From the NCBI GenBank assembly GCA_017745135.1, contig JAGIAB010000052.1, positions 1 through 12,643 of the forward strand: DNA of 12,643 bases. The letters are read 5' to 3'. The DNA comes from Flavisolibacter sp. GTDB lineage: Bacteria; Bacteroidota; Bacteroidia; Chitinophagales; Chitinophagaceae. Both the position numbers and the translations under genes were made by a program. Shown here piece after piece: positions 7,157-12,643 of the stretch (positions within the stretch are counted from its first letter, which is position 1; every line of letters starts with the position of its first letter). The notes beneath the pieces are model-generated. The model had not been told where the DNA came from, searched no databases, and was given only the letters and a program-made list of their open reading frames with translations.

Positions 7157-8501
7157 GAGTTGGAGTTTTTGTGAAGACTGAAGCAGGTTTTGTCTGATAA
7201 TACAAAATCAATAAAAGGGACCCAAAAAAAGGCATACACGGAATTTTATAGCGGGACAACGATCCGAAATTGCCTGTTGATATGCCTACTGCAAAAGCAA
7301 AGATTAAAGTAAAAATCAAAAAGAATGTAAGGTTAGGGTCGGCAAATATTTTACGGAACACCTTGATGATTCCCATCCGGAAAAAGATAACCAGGGTTAA
7401 GATTAAAAAAGCAAGGGCCTCCAGTGCAGATAGTAAAACAATTGGTTTTTTGGATTCCCATATATAAGGGCGGTAAAGGGTGACATTTACCGCTTGCGGA
7501 AATTTGCTGAGCATATTCGGCAATGTTCCATCCAACTTGCCAATATCGTAGGCAGATCCTTCAGTAGTTTCAGAAACATACGTGATCCAAAGCTGAGTTT
7601 TCTGTGCCTTCTTAGCAATATTTTCAAGGGAATATTCATTTAACTCTGCAGCAAACTGCTGTGCAGCATAAATAAATGCAAAGGCGATTATAGCCACAAA
7701 ACCTAAATTTAAAATCCAGCGCAAGCCGGCGATCCGAATCTTTTTAGAATAATTCATCAATAGCCAAAAGCCAAGGGCTGGCAAATAGGCCATGATAATA
7801 TAAATCTTAATAGTAGCCACAAGATAAAAGCCAAGCGCCAGCAAAAAAAAGTTTTTGAAGGACAAATCTCTGTCAACAAAAATCCGGAAAGTGCAGTATG
7901 TTAACCAGCCTAATCCGAACATACAGACAGTGTCTTTAAACAACGCCGAACCCCAGACAAAGGTGCTTGGTATAAAAAGGAATGCATAAGCAAGAGGTTT
8001 ATGCATTTTAGGGTACAACCGGGCAAATGTTTGAAACATAGCCCATATACCGCTATAGGAGGCAAACGCAAAAATTAGCGCAATAGGAATATAGGTTGTA
8101 CCGCAAAACAAACCTACAATAGCACCCAAAGCAGATACAGTATAGGTTGAAGGGTCCCGGTACCAGTACATTTGGGAAACATAATTATACATACTAGGAT
8201 CTGTATCGGGAGACCGTCTTAAAATAAGATTTAACCAGGTAGAAAAAGAATCGCCAAAGGCCGAGTTGATAACCTGCGAATGATAGAAGTAATTAAAGGT
8301 GTCGCCACCATGATAATAAAATTCATATACCAGGGCGATGAAAATGGCTCCGATAAATTTTACGTTCAAACCCTTTAGGTAATAGTTGCGCAAAGGGTGA
8401 CCTACGGGATATTTTTTATCTCTTTGCTTTTTAGCAATATAGGTAAGAACGATTAGATAAACTGGTGCCAGAATAAAATCCCAAATACTTAAATACTCCA
8501 C
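7125..8501 (-). CDS. Polytopic membrane protein, possible polysaccharide polymerase (Wzy/EpsG-like)
   Basis: A 458-residue integral membrane protein with about 11-12 hydrophobic segments: near residues 7-23, 48-62, 122-137, 138-157, 168-183, 190-206, 216-230, 232-248, 262-280, 354-374, 391-407 and 420-434. A large loop at 281-353 contains LYRPYIWES, and the late motif FGSLSRYKIPCMPFF (412-426) is positioned like the Arg-containing loops of glycan polymerases. The family could be a repeat-unit polymerase or a GT-C-type transferase; I cannot tell. The start is GTG at 8501. No ATG lies upstream in frame before the TAG at 8535-8537, and the N-terminal membrane segment begins immediately after, so GTG is probably the true start. 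It is divergent from the glycosyltransferase at 8614 and is the first gene of a minus-strand operon with the deacetylase and formyltransferase. Confidence 0.75.
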   Translation of the reverse strand: MEYLSIWDFILAPVYLIVLTYIAKKQRDKKYPVGHPLRNYYLKGLNVKFIGAIFIALVYEFYYHGGDTFNYFYHSQVINSAFGDSFSTWLNLILRRSPDTDPSMYNYVSQMYWYRDPSTYTVSALGAIVGLFCGTTYIPIALIFAFASYSGIWAMFQTFARLYPKMHKPLAYAFLFIPSTFVWGSALFKDTVCMFGLGWLTYCTFRIFVDRDLSFKNFFLLALGFYLVATIKIYIIMAYLPALGFWLLMNYSKKIRIAGLRWILNLGFVAIIAFAFIYAAQQFAAELNEYSLENIAKKAQKTQLWITYVSETTEGSAYDIGKLDGTLPNMLSKFPQAVNVTLYRPYIWESKKPIVLLSALEALAFLILTLVIFFRMGIIKVFRKIFADPNLTFFLIFTLIFAFAVGISTGNFGSLSRYKIPCMPFFGSLLLILYYQTKPASVFTKTPTHARKPARHLT

Positions 8502-8613
8502 CCAACGAAAATACTGTTTTACATTATTGCACTTCTATTTAATCTTTTGATATTAGTACAGGATTGGATTTTAGTTTTTCCTTTATTTTCACTCTTTTAA
8601 ATGCAAAAACTCA
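8502..8613. promoter_or_regulatory. Divergent intergenic region with weak promoter candidate
   Basis: This 112-bp AT-rich gap lies between two divergently read genes and must hold both promoters. On the plus strand TTTTG (8545-8549) and TAGTTTTT (8572-8579) are 22 bp apart. They resemble the Bacteroidota TTTG/TAnnTTTG pair but miss the final G of the -7 element. No good match is visible on the minus strand. Confidence 0.3.
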
Positions 8614-9819
8614 ATGCCCCGTGTACTTAGAATACTGAATCGTTTAGCTGTTGGAGGCCCCGTACTCAATGCAACTTATTTGACCAGGTACATGGCGCCG
8701 GAATTTGAAACCCTGCTAGTCGTTGGAGAGAAAGAAGATCATGAAAAAAGTGCTGAATACCTGGTTTCACAGTTAGGAATCCACTGCATTACCATTAAAG
8801 GGATGGGTAGATCGATAAATCCGGCATCCGATTATTTTGCATATAGAGAATTAAAAAAACTCATTAGAAGCTTTAAGCCAGACGTTGTACATACGCATGC
8901 CGCAAAACCGGGGGCCTTGGGTAGACTTGCTGCATCTTCCGAAAAAGTGCCTGCGATTGTGCATACCTTTCATGGTCATGTTTTTCATTCTTATTTTAAT
9001 TCAGCGAAGACCAAATTTTTCGTAAACACAGAACGATATCTGGGGAAAAAATCTGATGCTATTATTGCTATTAGTGAACAACAGCGAAAAGAGTTGGTGT
9101 ACGATTTTAAAATTGCACCAGCGGAAAAATTCAGGGTAGTCCCTTTAGGCTTTGATCTTAACCGTTTTAGAACGGGGCAGGATGAAAAAAGAAAAAGATT
9201 CAGGAATGAATTTAATCTTGCCGATGATGAAATAGCTATTGGCATTATTGGAAGATTGGTACCGGTAAAAAACCACTATCTTTTTTTAAAAGCTATTAAA
9301 CATGTGTTTGATCACTCTCCCAAAAAGCTAAGGGCTTTTATTATTGGTGATGGTGAAACAAGAAGAGATCTAGAGAATGTTGCCCGGGGAGTAAACATAT
9401 CTTTTTCCACTGAGAAGTCTGCTGAGCATGTTCATCCACTCGTTTTTACGTCCTGGCGCAGCGATGTGGATGTAATTAATGCAGGTATGGATATTATTTG
9501 CCTTACTTCATTTAATGAAGGTACTCCTGTCAGTCTGATAGAAGCTCAGGCGGCGAACAAACCTATTCTTTCGACAAAAGTGGGTGGCATTGCTGACATT
9601 GTATTGGAAGGGAAAACTGCGTTGCTTGCCGATGTTCAAAACACGGAGCTATTTTGCAAGCATTTGCTGCGGATGGTAGAAGATGATGTATTGCGAAAAC
9701 AGCTAGGAGAACACAGCCATTTGCATGTGATGAATCGCTTCAGTTATCAACGTTTAGTCAATGATATGTCTCAGCTCTATGATGAATTATTAGAGAAGAA
9801 AAGATTAGAAAGAGATTAG
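8614..9819 (+). CDS. Glycosyltransferase family 4 protein
   Basis: A 401-residue GT-B retaining glycosyltransferase of family GT4. The N-domain opens with RVLRILNRLAVGGPVLNATY and contains VVHTHAAKPGALGRLAA (91-107) and VHTFHGHVFHSYF (116-128). The interdomain strand is IGIIGRLVPVKN (209-220). The donor site has the classic EX7E motif, NEGTPVSLIEAQAANKP, with Glu302 and Glu310, followed by TKVGGIADIV (321-330). An intact EX7E distinguishes it from the glycosyltransferases at 1 and 2451. It acts on the cytosolic face, adding a sugar to a lipid-linked intermediate; donor and acceptor are unknown. An ATG at 8601 is out of frame, so 8614 is the start. The stop codon lies inside an 11-bp tandem repeat. 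The next gene is 183 bp downstream, behind its own promoter candidate, so this one may be a monocistronic unit. Confidence 0.9.
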   Translation: MPRVLRILNRLAVGGPVLNATYLTRYMAPEFETLLVVGEKEDHEKSAEYLVSQLGIHCITIKGMGRSINPASDYFAYRELKKLIRSFKPDVVHTHAAKPGALGRLAASSEKVPAIVHTFHGHVFHSYFNSAKTKFFVNTERYLGKKSDAIIAISEQQRKELVYDFKIAPAEKFRVVPLGFDLNRFRTGQDEKRKRFRNEFNLADDEIAIGIIGRLVPVKNHYLFLKAIKHVFDHSPKKLRAFIIGDGETRRDLENVARGVNISFSTEKSAEHVHPLVFTSWRSDVDVINAGMDIICLTSFNEGTPVSLIEAQAANKPILSTKVGGIADIVLEGKTALLADVQNTELFCKHLLRMVEDDVLRKQLGEHSHLHVMNRFSYQRLVNDMSQLYDELLEKKRLERD

Positions 9820-9824
9820 AAAGA
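9803..9824. repeat. 11-bp tandem duplication (GATTAGAAAGA x2) over the stop codon
   Basis: Two perfect adjacent copies occupy 9803-9813 and 9814-9824. The glycosyltransferase stop TAG (9817-9819) lies in the second copy. Because 11 is not a multiple of three, the copies are read in different frames. Removing one copy would end the protein a few codons later (ending RGVN). Confidence 0.8.
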
Positions 9825-9942
9825 GGGGTGAATTGATGCGCTTGTACGTTACAGTGGTATCTTCATTATTATCATAAAGCAGCAGGTTCACAAGCTGTGC
9901 AGTAGTTAAACGATGAGTTTGAAAGTAATTAACTGAGAGATT
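9805..9942 (-). pseudogene. Possible short coding relic, minus strand
   Basis: In the 183-bp gap after the glycosyltransferase, one minus-strand frame is open for 45 codons between a TAG (9943-9945) and a TAA (9805-9807). It reads in part LTTAQLVNLLLYDNNEDTT (residues about 13-31) and then TYKRINSPLF. This has the look of real protein rather than noise: a helix-like segment, then an acidic turn, then a basic strand. There is no ATG in it, and its end overlaps the glycosyltransferase tail. I do not recognise the family. It may be the C-terminal remnant of a deleted gene or a chance reading. Confidence 0.2.
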
Positions 9943-9952
9943 CTAATAAAGA

Positions 9953-9982
9953 TTTGTAATAAATAGACATAATTTTACTTTG
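9953..9982 (+). promoter_or_regulatory. Candidate Bacteroidota-type promoter for the three-gene cassette
   Basis: TTTG (9953-9956) is followed after 19 bp by TACTTTG (9976-9982), close to the phylum's -33 TTTG and -7 TAnnTTTG elements but with one base less inside the -7 box. Transcription would start about 15 bases before the ATG at 10003. The position fits a dedicated promoter for the 10003-12643 genes. Confidence 0.45.
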
Positions 9983-10002
9983 GGCTTTTAAACCCGATTA
10001 CT

Positions 10003-10149
10003 ATGAATGATTTTTTATTGTATATCGATCCAGGGTCCGGCAGTTTGCTATTACAGATTATCGCGGGGGGGGTTGTAGCCGCCGGCATGTTTTTAAAAAC
10101 TTATTGGACAAAGGTGAAGTTTATTTTCAGAAAAGTTTTTAAGAAATAA
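10003..10149 (+). CDS. Small single-TM protein with N-terminal DPGSGS motif
   Basis: A 48-residue protein. It begins MNDFLLYIDPGSGS (1-14), continues through one hydrophobic helix (about 15-32, with a GG pair at 22-23) and ends in a basic tail rich in Lys/Arg (34-48). The positive-inside rule puts the tail in the cytosol and the DPGSGS end outside. Short proteins with a YIDPG(S/T)GS start followed by one TM helix and a basic tail are, to my recollection, widespread and uncharacterised in bacterial envelope-polysaccharide neighbourhoods. It is followed by only 6 bases before the next ATG, and the two are probably co-translated with the sulfatase-like gene. It could be a partner or stabiliser of the membrane enzyme downstream. 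It carries a run of eight G (10065-10072). Coding status is supported by motif, spacing and composition; function unknown. Confidence 0.75.
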   Translation: MNDFLLYIDPGSGSLLLQIIAGGVVAAGMFLKTYWTKVKFIFRKVFKK

Positions 10150-10155
10150 GGCAGC

Positions 10156-11553
10156 ATGCAAAAAGAGCACAGCTCGTTTCGTGACAGAAGTGGATTTATT
10201 TTTTATGAAAATGGCAATGTGTACAGAGCTGTTAATAAATCCTACATTGCTTCATTCGATGACTTTCTCTCTTCAGGGTTATACGATTTATTAGTAAAAG
10301 AAGAACTTCTTATTCCTCATAAAGAGATTGACCCAAATCAGTGGCCCTTAGTGGATTCGGACTGCGAATCGAAGTCAACGATCTATAAAGTTCTCCAACC
10401 GGAGATGCTTCCTTATATTTCTTATCCTTATGAGTGGTGCTTTCAGCAATTGAAAGAAGCGGCACTTTTAACTTTGAATATCCAATTGAAAGCGCTTGAG
10501 CACAATATGACACTGAAGGATGCCTCTGCTTTCAACATTCAGTTCAGGAATGGGAAACCTGTTTTTATTGACACGCTTTCATTTGATCATTACGAGGAAG
10601 GTGCTCCCTGGGTTGCATATCGCCAATTTTGCTGTCACTTTCTTGCTCCGTTAGCGATCTTGAGTAAGGTAAATTCTGATCTGCGGCGTTTGAGTCAACT
10701 TTTCATTGATGGCATCCCTTTATCTGTAGCTTCAAGTCTGTTGCCATTCAAGACCAGATTTAGCCCATTCTATTTATTGCACCTGCATTATCATGCAAAG
10801 CTTGAGGCAAAATATTCTGGTGATTCAGAGGCTTCAAAAAAACTAAAACGGCATTTATCGAAACCAAGGCTTATGGCTATAATTAACCATCTTGTTTCCG
10901 GTATTCAATCCATGAATTTGCCTTCAAAAAAAACAGAATGGGGTAATTATTACAATGAGTTTTCTTACTCTGACCAGGCCATTGAAAATAAAAAAAGGCT
11001 GATAAAAGAGTGGGTGTCAGCAATTGCTCCAAAAATGTCCTGGGATTTAGGTAGCAATGCTGGCATGTTCAGTGAATTGGTGCAACCGTATTGTGAACAG
11101 GTGGTGTCATTCGATATTGATCATCTTGCCATTGAAAAATTTTATACTTCAATCAAAGAGAAAAGATACAAGAATATTTTGCCATTAGTACTGGACCTTA
11201 ACAATCCCAGTGCGGCCATTGGCTGGGCCAATAAAGAAAGAAAATCATTTGCCGGACGAGGCAAAGCCGATCTTATTCTTGCATTGGCATTAATTCACCA
11301 TTTGTGTATAGGCAATAATGTTCCTTTGAGTGAAGTAGCGCGTTTTTTTAGTGAACTGACTCAATGGCTCGTTATTGAATTTGTTCCAAAGAAAGACAGA
11401 CAGGCACAACGATTGCTTGTAACCCGAGAAGATATTTTTACTGAGTACAATCAGGAAGAGTTTGAAACTGTTTTTCAACAGTTTTTTGAGATTACGGAAA
11501 AACAAGAAGTTGTCGGCACTCAGAGGATGCTTTATATGATGAAAAGGAGATGA
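10156..11553 (+). CDS. Two-domain protein: kinase-like N-terminal region and C-terminal SAM methyltransferase
   Basis: A 465-residue protein. The C-terminal half is a class I methyltransferase: motif I SWDLGSNAGMFSELV (295-309), the acidic strand end VSFDID (317-322), the post-motif ADLILALALIHHL (371-383) and IEFVPKKD (407-414). The N-terminal 250 residues are not a methyltransferase. They contain LKDASAFNIQFRNGKPVFID (120-139), in which Asp122, Asn127 and Asp139 have the spacing of the kinase catalytic loop (D-x4-N) and the later metal-binding Asp (as in DFG). A strand YKVL (77-80) with Lys78 could be the ATP lysine. This suggests a protein-kinase/aminoglycoside-phosphotransferase-like fold. 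The arrangement resembles proteins annotated as nodulation protein NoeA-like methyltransferases, from memory. Its stop overlaps the next gene's ATG (ATGA at 11550-11553). Role inferred: phosphorylating and/or methylating a glycan or lipid carrier in the cytosol. Confidence 0.8.
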   Translation: MQKEHSSFRDRSGFIFYENGNVYRAVNKSYIASFDDFLSSGLYDLLVKEELLIPHKEIDPNQWPLVDSDCESKSTIYKVLQPEMLPYISYPYEWCFQQLKEAALLTLNIQLKALEHNMTLKDASAFNIQFRNGKPVFIDTLSFDHYEEGAPWVAYRQFCCHFLAPLAILSKVNSDLRRLSQLFIDGIPLSVASSLLPFKTRFSPFYLLHLHYHAKLEAKYSGDSEASKKLKRHLSKPRLMAIINHLVSGIQSMNLPSKKTEWGNYYNEFSYSDQAIENKKRLIKEWVSAIAPKMSWDLGSNAGMFSELVQPYCEQVVSFDIDHLAIEKFYTSIKEKRYKNILPLVLDLNNPSAAIGWANKERKSFAGRGKADLILALALIHHLCIGNNVPLSEVARFFSELTQWLVIEFVPKKDRQAQRLLVTREDIFTEYNQEEFETVFQQFFEITEKQEVVGTQRMLYMMKRR

Positions 11554-12643
11554 AAAAATTTTTAAGAACAATTCCCATTCACAGTTTCCTGATTGGATTG
11601 TATGTGATCTTGTTTATTTACATCCGCAATACCAATAAAACCAGTTTTTCTTCAGTTTACAGAAGTATTTTGGTTGAACTTGCCGTTACAGTACTTGTAT
11701 TTGCCATTAGTTATCTGCTACTTCGGTCGGCGCGTAAGGCGGGAATTTTTTCAACTTTATTATTGGTCGGACTTTTCATTTATGGAATTTTATACAATAA
11801 GCTGGAAGCTCTGTATTATAATGGTTACTGGCCATTTTCGCACATTCACCGTTTCCTTTTGATTTTTTATTTCCTGATCTACGTTTTGTTGTTCGTTTTC
11901 TTTTTCCGCTCAAAACGCCCACATTATAATCTCAATTATATACTTAATTCGTTTGTGTTGATTCTTTTTTTAATGAATCTCCCACTTTTTTTTCTTTCTC
12001 TCAAAAACGAAACTACAACGACTCAATCCAATAAGTTTCTTGCGATAAATAGCCCGGGCTATAAAAATATCGTCAATGCAGATAATTCTTTTCCGGACGT
12101 TTACTATATTATTCTTGATGGCTATGCAAACGAAAAAATATTGAAGGATTTTTATTTGGACAAAAGTCCATTACTGTACCAATACTTGAGAAAAAGAGGA
12201 TTTTATATTGCTGACAGTAGCCGTGCAAATTATCCTTTCACAGCTTTGTCGTTATCAAGCTCTTTAAATTTAGGATATCTTGATTCCTCCATTTCAAATA
12301 CAGCACCAACCACTTTGATCAGGGATAACACAGTAAACCATATTTTCAAAAAGGCCAATTATAAACTTATCAATATTGAATCAGGCTTTGCTATCACAGA
12401 ACAATTCACTTTAGTTGATAAAACAATTAGTGCTCACTTGTTAAATGAATTTGAAACACGCCTGGTTGATTTAACAATTTTACGGCTTGATGATGTGTTG
12501 GGTTTTACTCATTACAAACGGCTAAAAAATGTATTGAACGGGCTTGAATCTTTTTTACAGGAAAAGGGACCGAAATTTTGCTTTATTCATATTGTATCCC
12601 CCCATCCGCCATATGTGGTTGATAGCGCTGGAAAGAGAATGGT
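11550..12643 (+). CDS. Membrane-anchored sulfatase/alkaline-phosphatase-superfamily protein, 3' end cut by window
   Basis: The frame is open from the ATG at 11550 to the window end (364 codons plus two bases). It begins with about five TM segments (residues 9-26, 38-58, 67-83, 101-119 and 131-151), a short linker and then a periplasmic domain. The domain starts FPDVYYIILDGYAN (181-194), where Asp190 is the expected first metal ligand. It continues through NYPFTALSLSSSLNLGYL (227-244), where a Thr or Ser is the likely nucleophile, and CFIHIVSPHPPYVVD (344-358), containing a likely metal-region His352. This layout is that of sulfatase-like or LtaS/EptA-type phospho-group transferases of the outer leaflet, although substrate and reaction are unknown. 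The later metal-ligand motifs lie beyond the window. Its ATG overlaps the methyltransferase stop, so it is coupled to the two genes before it. Confidence 0.8.
   Translation, partial: MKKFLRTIPIHSFLIGLYVILFIYIRNTNKTSFSSVYRSILVELAVTVLVFAISYLLLRSARKAGIFSTLLLVGLFIYGILYNKLEALYYNGYWPFSHIHRFLLIFYFLIYVLLFVFFFRSKRPHYNLNYILNSFVLILFLMNLPLFFLSLKNETTTTQSNKFLAINSPGYKNIVNADNSFPDVYYIILDGYANEKILKDFYLDKSPLLYQYLRKRGFYIADSSRANYPFTALSLSSSLNLGYLDSSISNTAPTTLIRDNTVNHIFKKANYKLINIESGFAITEQFTLVDKTISAHLLNEFETRLVDLTILRLDDVLGFTHYKRLKNVLNGLESFLQEKGPKFCFIHIVSPHPPYVVDSAGKRM

Noticed and set aside
7270..7467. 65-codon plus-strand Lys-rich frame
   Set aside because: It is antisense to the TM region of the 7125-8501 protein. 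Its Lys/Ile bias is the mirror of Phe/Ile-rich membrane codons.
9982..9995. Near-palindrome GGGCTTTTAAACCC before the micro-protein as a hairpin or operator
   Set aside because: One mismatch breaks the stem and no loop remains. It is too weak to support a regulatory claim.
11674..11862. 62-codon plus-strand frame inside the sulfatase-like gene
   Set aside because: It is a shadow in another frame of the open, motif-bearing frame that runs from 11550 to the window end.
1..12643. CRISPR array, tRNA/rRNA genes, insertion sequences, toxin-antitoxin or defence genes
   Set aside because: I saw no spaced repeats, structural RNA motifs, transposase motifs or terminal inverted repeats when reading both strands.

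Overview
The window looks like a chromosomal segment of a Bacteroidota bacterium, possibly of the Chitinophagaceae or a related group. Three things point there: the AT-rich coding style with weak ribosome binding sites, a small outer-membrane beta-barrel gene of the type common in that phylum, and a candidate TTTG-N19-TACTTTG promoter close to the Bacteroidota -33/-7 consensus. It is almost solid coding sequence for cell-surface polysaccharide assembly. I see no rRNA, tRNA, CRISPR array, transposase or integrase.

Layout. (1) Positions 1-5409, plus strand: the 3' part of a glycosyltransferase, a small secreted beta-barrel protein, a class I SAM methyltransferase, a GT4-like glycosyltransferase (ATGA overlap with the methyltransferase) and an AsnB-type amidotransferase. 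(2) Positions 5413-8501, minus strand: a tightly overlapping unit read from 8501 downward, consisting of a polytopic membrane protein (possible Wzy/EpsG-type polymerase), a CE4-like deacetylase and a formyltransferase-fold enzyme. It converges with the amidotransferase with only 3 bp between stop codons. (3) Positions 8614-12643, plus strand: a GT4 glycosyltransferase divergent from the membrane protein gene, a 183-bp gap with a promoter candidate, and then a three-gene cassette. The cassette holds a 48-residue one-TM protein with a DPGSGS N-terminus, a 465-residue two-part protein (kinase-like motif region followed by a SAM methyltransferase) and a membrane-anchored sulfatase/alkaline-phosphatase-superfamily protein cut by the window end.

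How the genes may work together. The glycosyltransferases would build a repeat unit on a lipid carrier. The methyltransferase, amidotransferase, deacetylase and formyltransferase would decorate sugars with methyl, amide, free amine and formyl groups. The polytopic protein could polymerise or transfer units at the membrane. The last cassette resembles a phospho-group transfer module: a membrane sulfatase/LtaS-like enzyme for the periplasmic side, a cytosolic protein with kinase-like catalytic spacing fused to a methyltransferase, and a tiny membrane partner. That module is the most interesting part of the window. Its function here is inference, not recognition of a characterised pathway.
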